A stretch of DNA of 64,000 bases from Magicicada septendecula (lineage: Eukaryota; Arthropoda; Insecta; Hemiptera; Cicadidae). The notes beneath the pieces are model-generated. The model had not been told where the DNA came from. It did not search any database and was given only the letters and a program-made list of their open reading frames with translations. The stretch lies in assembly GCA_034769895.1 (NCBI GenBank), contig CM068370.1:50415454-50479453 (forward strand), given 5' to 3'. Position numbers and translations under genes: made by a program. Below, piece after piece: positions 43,112-52,803 of the stretch. Every line of letters starts with the position of its first letter. The first letter of the stretch is position 1.

Positions 43112-43155
43112 AGGATCTGATGATGACATAACAATGTTGAAACTTGAGTTATCCT
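43112..43155 (+). ncRNA. Minimal type I hammerhead-like ribozyme motif after PLE
   Basis: AGGAT (stem I), CTGATGA (43117-43123), one extra T, GACAT-AACA-ATGTT (stem II, including a G.U pair), GAAAC (43139-43143), TTGA loop, GTT (43148-43150), ATCCT (stem I, 43151-43155). Stem III is only AC/GT with a four-base loop, as in the minimal hammerheads described in PLEs. Predicted cleavage would follow T150. The extra T between the core and stem II departs from the canonical core, so activity is uncertain. Confidence 0.6.
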
Positions 43156-43170
43156 AAATTTGGATATATA

Positions 43171-43706
43171 AGAAGTGTGACGAAAGGTAATTAACCTATT
43201 TTTATAGTTGCTATTTGCCTCACTTCCACAATGTTTTCCCTCTCCAATCTGCATTTTTCTCATATTATCTTTACATTGCGTTCTGGGTCAGCCCTTTGTT
43301 TTTCTTCCGTCGACTTTCAATTATACTATTTTTGTTTCTGTATCATCCTGGTTCCATTCTCATAGACGTCCAATTTATTTTTCATATTATAAATTTATTT
43401 TTTTCTCAATTTATAATTTCCATGTTTACATGCGACAAGTATATGTTTTGCCATCAAACAGCTTCCGCTAACCGTATTCACATTAACTTCAACCGCTCAG
43501 AATAATTTTTCTGTGCATACATCTAGTCTCAACTTCAATAAAGAGAATACAGTTATGCTATTATTTTCTTACTGATTACTTAATATAAACTATGTTAGAA
43601 GGAATATTTTTAAAAGAACTGTGAAAATCATTACTATGTAAATATAGTAAACACAAGACATATAATGACAGTCAAATACAATGGTCTTTCACTTCAAGTT
43701 ACTTAC
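43171..43706. other. Intron sequence downstream of the vWA exon, no further feature
   Basis: AT-rich, with two overlapping plus-strand hydrophobic frames (43208-43505) that look like chance. No further ITIH exon is recognised. Confidence 0.4.
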
Positions 43707-43907
43707 TGTAGCTTTATCAGCGAACAGAACAAGGCTGAAATAGTCTGAAAGACTTAAATTTGTCAGTGCAAACTTCATGGCACTCACGACTTGTTCTCGT
43801 TTAAACATGCCCATTGAACCACTGTAATCCAAAACGAATACAGTGTGTTTGCTCAATGCTGGCATTGATTCTGGAGCAAAGAAGTGCACAAAATAGCCGT
43901 CTTCAAC
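43707..43907 (-). CDS. ITIH-like gene, exon D: start of vWA domain
   Basis: 67 codons reading VEDGYFVHFFAPESMPALSK, HTVFVLDYSGSMGMFKRE and LSLSDYFSLVLFADKAT. This is the VIT-vWA junction of inter-alpha-trypsin inhibitor heavy-chain family proteins; GYFVHFFAP is near-invariant in the family, and DYSGS is the DxSxS metal-binding motif of the vWA fold. Family members are secreted, matrix-associated proteins. Acceptor GCTTTGCAG precedes 43907 and donor GTAAGT follows 43707; both ends are phase 0 and exon C joins in frame. Exons for the rest of vWA and the C-terminus are not seen at lower coordinates. Confidence 0.9.
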
Positions 43908-44276
43908 CTGCAAAGCATTTGGTAGACGTTGTGTACAGAACTATAATGGTAGTTTAGCAAATCTGTGTCTTAAACACATAGTTGAAATAAATTGTAAATG
44001 TTTTTTAAAAGTTAGATTAATGGAGTTACCATTATGTCTGATTTTCTTATAGAAGTGCTACTTACATAAGATAAGACACAAGTCCACCAGTTTTCAATTG
44101 TCATTTTATAAGAAAGTAAAGGGTACTTAATAAATCATATGTCATATACCTCTTCTCCATATTAAATTATCTGTACATATATTATAAGAATAAGTGTACT
44201 TTGGAAAAGAACATGAACAGGCCTTAAGAAAATTAAAATTGCTGCCTGTATTTAGTTAGTCAATTAATTTAATTTA

Positions 44277-44440
44277 GTGTTATTAAAATTATTGTCTTCC
44301 GCACTGTTTGGCCATGATCCAAAGCTGTTCATCACAGCAGAGGTTTCAGCTGTGCCTCTGATGGCCATCTTCAGTGCTAAAATCGAGCTAAACACTAACA
44401 TAGATGTCATGGTTAGTGACCACAGTACTGTGGTAAAGGC
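44277..44440 (-). repeat. Fragment of the composite-repeat hammerhead-like module
   Basis: Aligns in reverse with 24780-24910 (CCACAGTACTGTGG, AAAATCGAG, GTTTGGCC). The motif at 44344-44374 reads CTGAAGA, T, a long hairpin with a weak GGC/GCT base, then GAAAC. It is inside the intron between ITIH exons C and D. Confidence 0.6.
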
Positions 44441-44730
44441 TACCAGCCCCATGAAGGGCACCTATGCTTATAAATTTTCCAAGTTCCATTAAGATGTTGT
44501 TCGGACACCACCAGCCAATCAAGAAGACGGTACCAATACCACCAGCCAATCAAGCGAACCAGTAGTGTGCTACTTTCTTCTTGATTGGCTTAATTCTATT
44601 TAGTGACATGAATACCATACGAAATCCAAGAATACCATTTGTTTAATGGTATTAGCAAAATAATAACTTCTTTCTCACAATTATCAAAATAATTAAAAAA
44701 TAGTATTCTTTGTATTGTTTAAATTAGCAG

Positions 44731-44921
44731 CCATCCTTACTATTTCTTTTATGAATTTGCTAACTGCTATAATTTTTATTGTTCAACTAAGCTTTTCGTC
44801 ATCACTGACATCTTCAGGTCTTAAACAACCTGAAGATGTCAGTGATGACAAAAAGCTTAGTCTAACATTAAAAATTATAGCAGTTAGCAAATTCATAAAA
44901 GAAACAGTAAAAAATAGTAAC
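44731..44921. mobile_element. Second foldback element
   Basis: Arms 44736-44819 and 44827-44921 are inverted copies (TTTATGAATTTGCTAACTGC, CATCACTGACATCTTCAGGT) with a ~7-base loop. It starts TTAGCAGCCATCCTTAC, like TTAGCAACCATCTTAAC in the 13.3-kb foldback. Both arms carry CTGAAGA-T-GTCA-GTGA-TGAC-(G/A)AAA (44794-44817 minus, 44830-44853 plus). It abuts a LINE fragment on the right. Confidence 0.8.
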
Positions 44922-44940
44922 TGGAGAGATAAAAAATTAA

Positions 44941-45290
44941 AGTTTTATAAAAATTTTGTGGTCTGTACTGTCATATGGGTGTGAATTGTGGACAACAACC
45001 AAGAAACAAGAAAGTAGAATACAGGTCTTGGAAATGGTGTTCTTAAGAAGAGTTAAAAGGTGTTCTAAACTTAACCATATACAGAATGAGGGCACGAGAG
45101 AAGAACTACAATTTTTTATCTTGCACGGAGTACTAAAAGATTATAAACAACAGTGGAAAGAACACTTAGAAAGAATGTCAGATTCATAACTGGCCAAACA
45201 AGTCTGGAAATATAACTCTATAGGACATGGGTGTCTCGGTAGGCCCAGGAAGAAATGGCTCGAGGATCTTTGAATACGGAACAGGCAGTA
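44941..45290 (+). pseudogene. LINE ORF2 C-terminal fragment
   Basis: VLSYGCELWTTTKKQESRIQ, VLEMVFLRRVKRCSKLNHIQ and WKEHLERMSDS are followed after a stop by QVWKYNSIGHGCLGRPRKKW. This is the region behind the reverse-transcriptase catalytic core in common insect non-LTR elements. One TAA and a late frameshift make it a dead 5'-truncated copy. The same family is found at 51455-52700 in the opposite orientation. Confidence 0.85.
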
Positions 45291-45776
45291 TGTATGTTAC
45301 CTATGATGTGAAGATGATGATGAGTAACTGGAAGATTATCTCTGCAAAACAAACATATGTAAGGTGTTTTATAATGTTATAGAATTTACTTGCAGAAGAA
45401 AGTTGCTATTTTGTTAATATCACTTAACATTCAGTTACTGCAAGAAACAAGAAAAATTGAAATATCAAGAGTTAATGTTCAGAAAAAGATAAATTTACTT
45501 ATATATGTACTGCACACAATTGAGAGTACTTTAAGAACATGTCTTGCTTGGCTTAGTTTGAGTTTTATGTATGCTCAAAAGCACATATTATAAGGCTATA
45601 CGCCTATTTGAGTGTTGTTTAAAATATAAAAATCTTTGTTAATTTTAAAAGAAGGGTAACAGATAAAGTGTAATATGTAGAATTACAGGTGTCTCAATAC
45701 AGTAGGGTCCCATTATCCTACATGAACTATCCAGCATTGTAATGAAAATGAGAACTCTGAAACAACAGAACCTGGT

Positions 45777-46130
45777 GGTGACTGTATTTTTTCATTACTA
45801 CAGCGAATTCCTGGATGTGAGGGAGCTACAGTGGAAATGTTGACAAATGGATGAATAGTTATCAGCAAACTGAAGTGACAGATACTGAAACAGTTCAGCT
45901 TGTTAATTGTGACAAAAACGAAATCGATGATGAGCAATGATAATAATAATGAATGCATTAAAATGACACATGTAGACGGCTTAAATGCTATAGAAGCAGC
46001 TTAAAATACATTGAGCAGCAAGAGAAAGGCTCCAGCACAGATGTGAGGCTTCCAACATGGCATAGCAGCTAGAAAACGGTGAGCAGCAGGAAAACAATTA
46101 TCAATTGCACATTTTTTCCAAAGAACATAA
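45777..46130 (+). pseudogene. Tigger/pogo-like transposase C-terminal fragment
   Basis: Broken plus-strand frames contain RIPGCEGATVE, KWMNSYQQTEVTDTETVQLV and, at the end, ARKR*AAGKQLSIAHFFQRT, which is the typical Tigger/Jerky-type C-terminus. The stop inside it is TGA (46080-46082). The catalytic DDE part is missing. Confidence 0.65.
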
Positions 46131-46193
46131 CTGTTTTTGTCTTGAGATAGGCCTGCTTTAAATGTATATATGTTTAAAAATAAAATTACATTA

Positions 46194-48154
46194 TGTAATG
46201 TTACATAACCCCTGCCCAAATAGGATAAATAAATAAAGGAGGATTTAATAATTCCAAGAGTAAAAACCAGTAATCACCCATTTTAAAAGTCAGAAATGGG
46301 GATTATGTATCAAACTATGAGAACCTTTGTACTCTAAAAACACTGTAAATATTGTAACAATACTAAGTGTAATCATAAAAGTGCAGTGTACAAAGTGGAA
46401 CATAGTATGATAGGTGAAAGTGTTAAACATTTAAAAAGAGCATCTCACAAATTTGTGCTGAAGATGAAAAAAGCAGTATTATAGCAATAGACTATGATAC
46501 TATTGACAAGTTGTTGTAGTTTTGTATTGTGTAGGCCACAAAGGCATTATAACTAGAATTAATATTTTTTGTTTATTATAATTATTTTGTTTAGATGTTA
46601 AAGGAATCCAGGGTTATATATAAAATAATAATAATGGCCAAATAATAATATGTTAGAGAGATGGCATGTAAAAAGTAGTGTAAAGTAAGGATACCTTAAA
46701 TGAATTATAAGTCATAAATAAACCAAAATAACAGGAATTAAATTATAAAATACCAGTAGACAAGGTTATGTAAAGATATAAAGAAAAACCGTAAATAAAT
46801 TAAATTTGATTATAGTTAAAATTTGTAAAGGATTATTTTTTCTAAAAGAAGAAATGAAATAATAATAATTATTATTAGCCTATATACTAAAAGGTATCTA
46901 GATTAGCCAATAAAAAACCATAAATTTATTGGTTACTAGGAGTAACTAGCTAACAAGAAATTGATTGATTGTTAAATGGTATTCAATGTGAGAAGTTGAA
47001 ACAAATGTAATGTCCTGTAAAAATTAAGAAAAGTATAACTACTATTCGGAACTAACCATTACAAAATTAATAAATTTAATGAGTGATATCCACTACATCC
47101 TAGACATCCTTGGAACAGAATAATCCATGCCAGCAAATTGATGGAAATTGTAAAGTCAACTATCCACTTTTGAGCCTAGTCTACAGAAATTCAACATCGT
47201 TGGGTGAGATCGCTTCCTTTTAAAATTTAACTAAATTACACCTCAACAATAAATCTAGAACACTAGAAACAGCACCATCTCTTTAAATTCATCTGAAAAC
47301 AAGGTGAACATAAACTTTATTTTAATTAACCAAAAAATAGCAAAATGTGGTCTTGCTAATAACGTGCCGGCAGCCATTACTCTTACTCTTAGTGTTTGTT
47401 TTGCAGTGAAGAAACATAGTTTGCGCTCTAGCGGTCAAAAAATCAACTGAATGATACAGATTATACAAATTTTAAAATAATTAATGTAAAGTTTGATACA
47501 GACCCATATGCATTTCTGACTTCCTCAAAGTTCAAAGAACCTTAAATAACCCTGGGAAATTAATTAATTATTTCTTTTCCTTTATTAAAACTGTAATAAA
47601 AAACATTTGTTATGTGTTATATGTTAGTAAACTTAAGATCGAAGTAACGTTGTGATTGGTGAAGTAATCGATTGTCAATTCATGTTTTGGAGACCATAGT
47701 GTCCTGTAAATATTAAATAAATTCAAGGAATGCCTTGCGTTTAAATAATAACATGTGTATTATTTCTAGTAGATGGTAGTTGGTTACAGGTAATAAGAAA
47801 AAACGAGAAGAGAAAGGGAATCAGTCCAGTCATCAAAAAATTATTACGTACTACAAAAGTAATTTAACCTCAAATGGGTTCGTAAAAGGAGAAAACAGCT
47901 GATGCCACGAGCGGAAAAAATTGAAAATACTCGATTGTATACAAAGAGAGTAATTCTCTTTGACTCTCTTTACTCTCTCTCCTACCTATTTTCAAACAAC
48001 GGTATTGATTTAATACAAACAAATTTAAGAAAATCATTCAATATTCTTTCATAATCACACACACTCGATTTTGAAGGCATATAACACCAATAAATAACAA
48101 ATTTTGTAACCGATAAAGACGCGAGAGAAGTACTCGAATTCGCGAGACGTTACA
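46194..48154 (+). mobile_element. Solo LTR, diverged relative of the gag-only element's LTR
   Basis: Begins TGTAATGTTACATAACCC and ends GAGACGTTACA, with ATTA on both sides (46190-46193 and 48155-48158), a perfect 4-bp target duplication. Read on the plus strand it follows the sense order of the 16.6-23.5 kb LTR: GTCAGAAATGGG, GGTGAAAGTG, CCAGGGTTA, a TTTCTGAC block, CAGCTGATG, TACTCTCTCTCC and CACACACTCGATTTTG. No internal region is present, so it is a product of LTR-LTR recombination. Confidence 0.8.
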
Positions 48155-48300
48155 ATTATAATAAAAGCATTTTATTTATATTATATTTTATTTTATTTAT
48201 ATTTATATTATAATAAAATGCATTTATTTATAAAAGCATTTTATATCACCAATCATGTTGTGAAGAAGGAACAAACGTATTGAAATAAACTGTTTGGCAT

Positions 48301-49172
48301 TCGCAGATGATTTGCTATACTTTCTGAACATCTTACATCTGCAGTAACACAAGTTAATTTTTTAGAGGACATAGCCAGTAGAACAGGCTGAAGAATTTCT
48401 GCAGAAAAATGCCAAAATTCCTTCTAACAGATATTGGTCGAATAGAGAGGGTTCGAAAATTTAAGTATCTAGGAGAAATAATTCAAGAGAATGGCTTAGA
48501 AAAATCTGCTATAGAAGAAAGGATTCATAAGATGGAAAGGGCATATGGTATAACTAAAGATATTTACAATAAATAGTGCATATCTAAAAATGTGAAAATA
48601 AGGCATTACACTACAGTAGTGAAGCCAGAATGCCTATATGCAAGTGATTTTCTAGCACTGAATTATGATTTAGACAAACTAGAAATATTGGAAAGACAAA
48701 TTATTAGGAAAATATTAGGTCCACGAAAAACTTCAGAAGGTTGAAAATTAAGAAGTAATGATGAAATATATAAAGTATAGAAAATATAACAGAAGCAATG
48801 AGAAAAAGAAGACTATTATTTTTTGGACATTTATATAGAATGGACAACAATAGGTTGACAAAGCAAATTTTCAAATATCTGTGGGGGAAGAAGTCAACAT
48901 CAAGCTGGATTAAAGAAGTGTAAAAGGATTTAGAAAAGAAATAGTATAAACACAGAAGAAGCAATAGAAAGAGAAGTTTTTCGAACAAAAGTGTTAAAAA
49001 TGGAAGGAGTCCAGGGTAGGAGAGAGAAAAACGTAGGTTCAAAGTGGACTGAAGACAGGAAGAAAAGACACAGTGAAAAGATGAAAGAATATTGGAGAAA
49101 AAGAAAAGAACAAAGAATAAAGAATTGAAATTGGCATGTAGTCCTTAGATGGCCGATACAAAAAAAAAAAAT
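48301..49172 (+). pseudogene. Degenerate LINE ORF2 fragment with polyA tail
   Basis: Reads in broken frames from ATTCGCAGATGATTTG (reverse-transcriptase FADDL box) through FFGHLYRMDNNRLTKQIFKY to NVGSKWTEDRKKRHSEKMKE-like and YWRKRKEQR, ending GATGGCCGATAC followed by a run of A. This is the usual 3' half of an RTE-like insect non-LTR retrotransposon. Many stops indicate age. Confidence 0.75.
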
Positions 49173-49679
49173 TTATTTATTTTTTAAATTTAGTTTATTC
49201 CAATTGTACAGTATTTCTTTTTCATAATGCACTGTAGTAAACAAAATTTTAAAACATAACTGTTTTTGCCTTGAAGTGAGTCTACTGTAAATTCATATGT
49301 TTAAAAATTAAAAATACGTTTGATGAATGCATTGTATTTAACTAAAAATGTGTTTATAGTTTTGTATTCCTATTATATGACATTTCGCTTATTTGACTTT
49401 GGTGCAGCCCCTTTATGTCGGCTAACTGAGACTCTACTGTACATTCATTACAAAGGCCCACAGAAATGCAATCAGGGACAGAAATGTCAAAGAGACAATC
49501 CTCCTTGATACTTTATAATAATAAAATTATTACACTGGACGGTAACATTGTTTGCCTTTATATATAGAACTGTACATCTACTATCATGCTTGTTAACTTG
49601 ATAATCACTGAAGAACGTGAAAAGATAAACATCAAAATTTTAAATTCCTAGCAATAGAAAAACAACAATAAATAGCTAC

Positions 49680-49840
49680 CAATATCTGTTGTGAATTTGA
49701 TTCTCTGTTTACATCATAGCTGATCATGAGTCGACCTTTCACACCATTCTTGGCTATTTGTGACTGCTGCTTTTGTGTTGGAGCCCAACGTATAATTGCG
49801 ACTGTAGGATCTGGCCTCTCTATTGTCACTAATTTATTTT
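49680..49840 (-). CDS. ITIH-like gene, exon C
   Basis: Acceptor CACTTTTTTCCAG, then NKLVTIERPDPTVAIIRWAP and GVKGRLMISYDVNRESNSQQ, then donor GTAGCT after ...ATATTG. The exon completes a codon left open by exon B (phase 1) and ends in phase 0 into exon D. KGRLMISYDVNRES corresponds to the conserved Y-D-V-N/D-R segment just before GYFVHFFAP in the family. 161 bases equals 2 plus 53 codons, consistent with the phases. The intron to exon D is 5.8 kb and full of mobile elements. Confidence 0.88.
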
Positions 49841-49928
49841 CTGGAAAAAAGTGACACAGACACAGACACAAAACATGTGGAAGTAAATAGACAGTCAGTG
49901 GGGGAAGTACCCAGTCATCAATTGTAAC

Positions 49929-49930
<2 letters not shown>

Positions 49931-49981
<51 letters not shown>
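49931..49981 (+). repeat. (AC)n microsatellite
   Basis: About 25 AC units, 91 bp upstream (in gene direction) of ITIH exon C, so inside the short intron B-C. Confidence 0.95.
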
Positions 49982-49984
<3 letters not shown>

Positions 49985-50293
49985 GCGCGCATTATCATTT
50001 AATAGTGCTATAAGTCTGATAGCAAAAATTTAAATATACAATAAAACTCCATTAAAGTGCCTGGATTTTGTTGTCCATGATATGTCCATTGATTAATTAA
50101 TTATAAATATATCAGTACTGACTTGGATCACTAATTTTGTATTGGTAAAAAAATGTTAAACGTTTACCTTATTGACAAGAATAACTGTAAGCAATTATGA
50201 ACATAACAACATATGGGCCTAAACATGAACAAATTATGATGTGGTCAAAAAAATATTATAGTCGGAAAAAGTTAGTATAATTGGAACACTTAC

Positions 50294-50468
50294 TATTGTT
50301 TCCAGTATTGTTTCCTGTAATTGGTAAATTGTTGGTAATGTCAAATATGATTGAGTCAGTAACTTTACGATTAGGTACATTATTGGTACCATCAAATTCT
50401 GGTGCCTGTAGCTTAACTATTTCAGCCGATTCACTTATTTTAAAAATCACTGACAAATCTTCAACAAT
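50294..50468 (-). CDS. ITIH-like gene, exon B
   Basis: Acceptor TTGTTGCAG, then IVEDLSVIFKISESAEIVKL, QAPEFDGTNNVPNRKV and DITNNLPITGNN, then donor GTAAGT. Phase 0 at the start and phase 1 at the end (175 bases). It covers the linker between the VIT domain and the vWA domain, less conserved in the family; its position and phases, rather than strong motifs, tie it to the gene. Several N-x-S/T sequons fit a secreted protein. The intron to exon C is only 453 bases. Confidence 0.82.
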
Positions 50469-50737
50469 CTGCAACAATTTAATATTTACACAGTAAGAGC
50501 TTATGTAAGCATAGGTAATTCAATAATGACCGTGCCAATGATGGTTGAATAATGAATACTCATTCACCACCACATTAGACCATACACAGCGATACTGTCA
50601 CATTTACCATATCGTTCAAGCAGCAGAAAATGCACAATGCAAGGAAAATCGTTAGAAGAGCATATCAAAACTATAAACTTTATAATATTACAATACAAAT
50701 TTGATGCCCATATGTGAATGCGCACACGTGTGTGCGT

Positions 50738-50738
<1 letters not shown>

Positions 50739-50768
<30 letters not shown>
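50739..50768 (+). repeat. (CA)n microsatellite
   Basis: About 15 units preceded by CACACGTGTGTGCGTG, in the intron between exons A and B. Confidence 0.95.
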
Positions 50769-50770
<2 letters not shown>

Positions 50771-51454
50771 ACTATCTAAAGCAACTTTAGACTTTGGAAC
50801 ACAACATTTTAGATAAAATGTTTAATTCAATTTTATCTGTGGTTGAGCTAGCTTTCGTTTGTATACAAGCTTTATAACTTAACCCTTGTTCACACTTTGA
50901 GACTGATGTCATGACACTTGATGCCACAACAGTAAGCAAGATTCACTGTCTTCAACACTAATTGTTCACACACAATTCTATAGTGTCATGACACTTCAGT
51001 CTACTGAAAGTGGCCACAAATTGATCTTACAAATCTTTAAGAATTTCAAGTTCAGTAACTTTTACCAATGCTGTTTCAGTATTGCCCCTTTTTGTCTGTT
51101 TTTGTAGCTGTAAATACAAAAAGGGCCCCAAAATAGCAGTATTGTTAATAGTTTGATAAATTGTAAATTTTTAAAGCTCTTTATGTGTTTGATTCTTAAC
51201 GTTATCCAAGAAAAACCATAAGGAGATAGTAAACATACATCACTTCTCTTCTTTTTTTTTTGTTAAAGGTTTTTACAAACAGCTTATAGACTTTTTAAAG
51301 ATGAGCCAAATTTTGTGTGAGTTTTAACAGATGTTAGGACTAATTTTGTCAACTTGTTAAAGGTACCGACTTCATATTTTGAAAAAAAGTCCTCATAATT
51401 TGATACCACACATAGAATTTTACAATAATTCAAACTTTTTGATGGCATAGGCAA
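50769..51454. other. Intronic AT-rich sequence, no feature
   Basis: Weak palindromes around GTGTCATGACAC (about 50985-50996). I see no gene or clear mobile element. Confidence 0.4.
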
Positions 51455-52700
51455 GATGCTGCCTGTTCCGCCTTCATAGATGCTCCAGCCATCTCTTCGT
51501 GGGTCTACCCCAATTACCTATGTCCTATAGATTTATATTTCCAAACTTGTTTGGTCAGTCTTGAATATGGCGTTCTTTCTAAGTGTTATTTCCACCATCA
51601 TTTATAATCCTTTAATCTGTCATTCACAGGCGTGGATCCATGGGAGAAGGGGATTCCTGTCCCCACATGGTCACATCAGATGAAAGTTTTTTTTATTCTT
51701 GTGATTATAGAATGGTTTTGTGATTGTGAATATGATACAAAATTCATATTATGTTATGTTGGTTTATGGTTTTACTCTAAAATTCCTTTAAACTGTAACT
51801 GTACCTTACCACCATATTAATTTTTGTTTGATACATAACTTAAATGAGTAGTGTGTATTTTAAACTGTAAGTATTTTAAAAGAACAATGAACTGATAAAC
51901 ACAGATATGATTTTATACTTGTATGTTAATAAGCTTGTTGTGTTGATAATACTACACACTGTATGTTTATCAACACTCATTCCTGTCATTTATACTTTAT
52001 ACCATTAAAGAATGGTCCAACTTTTCATATCCCCCCAAATTGCTTGCTGGATTCCCCCCTGGTCATTCAAGTTGAAAACTTGTAATTATTCTCTAATACT
52101 TCATTCTTTGTATGATCAAGTTTAGAATATATTCCAACTCCTCTTAAGATTGCCATTTCCAAGGTCTGTTTTTACTTTCTCGTTTCTTGGCTGTCATCCA
52201 CAGTTCACACAATAGGACAGTGCAGGGAGTCCCATAACTTTGCAGAACTCTAATTTTGTCTCTCAGTGAACCTTTTTTCTAAAAGTATGAATGATTGTTC
52301 CACAAATTGTCTGGAATTTGCTTAACTTAAACATCGATATCATAATTCTTATCATAGCCAATATCATTTCCGAAATAGTTCACCGGTTATATAATTTGAT
52401 CATTAATTATTTTTGTTCTTATTGGTTCCTTGCCTCAAAATGCCATTACCATTGTTTTTATAGCGGGATTTTCATATTGTATTGGTTGCATATCTGATGA
52501 ACCTTAAAAACTAATTTTTGTAAAGCAGATTCTTGATTTTTAATTACAAGCAAGTCATTAGCAGACAACAGCACATTCAAATATCTGTTTCATGATATCT
52601 CAATACCAGGGTTTACTACATGTTTACTAGGTCATCAATATAAACGTTAAAAAGAGGTGATATTCTGCATCCTTTTCTGACACCTTGATTGACAGATATT
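51455..52700 (-). pseudogene. LINE ORF2 fragment, interrupted by a hAT MITE
   Basis: The minus strand contains the reverse-transcriptase box GVRKGCRISPLFNVYIDDLV (about 52640-52690), a decayed LLSANDLLVIKN (FADD box), then about 52065-52240 with CELWMTAKKRES, and, beyond the MITE, HLERTPYSRLTKQVWKYKSI (about 51500-51610). It is the same family as the plus-strand piece at 44941-45290. Many stops are present. Confidence 0.8.
51627..52061. mobile_element. hAT-type MITE, 8-bp target duplication
   Basis: GTCATTCA at 51619-51626 and 52062-52069 flanks a 435-bp element with ends CAGGCGTGGATCC and, inverted, CAGGGGGGAATCC. No coding capacity. It splits the LINE coding sequence, which continues on both sides. 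Confidence 0.9.
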
Positions 52701-52803
52701 TGTTAAGAGATCATACAGTTATGTTTGTTATTGTGTATGGGTATGTACAATTATGTAAGTACGAATGTATAATTATACTTATACTAACAACTATTTCAAA
52801 GAT

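Larger units (their letters stand above)
40340..43170 (+). mobile_element. Penelope-like element, nearly full length
   Basis: Contains the whole PLE protein as three overlapping frames and, 180 bases after the stop codon, a hammerhead-like motif. Clear terminal repeats cannot be delimited; the left edge is somewhere in 40330-40440 and the right edge near or after 43170. PLEs copy themselves by reverse transcription primed at a nick made by their GIY-YIG nuclease. Confidence 0.85.
45700..49439 (+). mobile_element. Tigger/pogo-like element interrupted by a solo LTR and a LINE
   Basis: Left end CAGTAGGGTCCCATTATCC with TA before it (45698-45699); right end GTCGGCTAACTGAGACTCTACTG with TA after it (49440-49441). 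The first part encodes a Tigger transposase tail. The solo LTR (46194-48154) and a LINE (48301-49172) lie inside. Sequence similar to the element's 3' part continues after the LINE (AACATAACTGTTTTTGCCTT at about 49253). Confidence 0.55.

Noticed and set aside
43208-43505. Two overlapping plus-strand hydrophobic frames
   Set aside because: Low-complexity Phe/Ile/Ser/Leu composition expected in AT-rich DNA, no domain or splice context.
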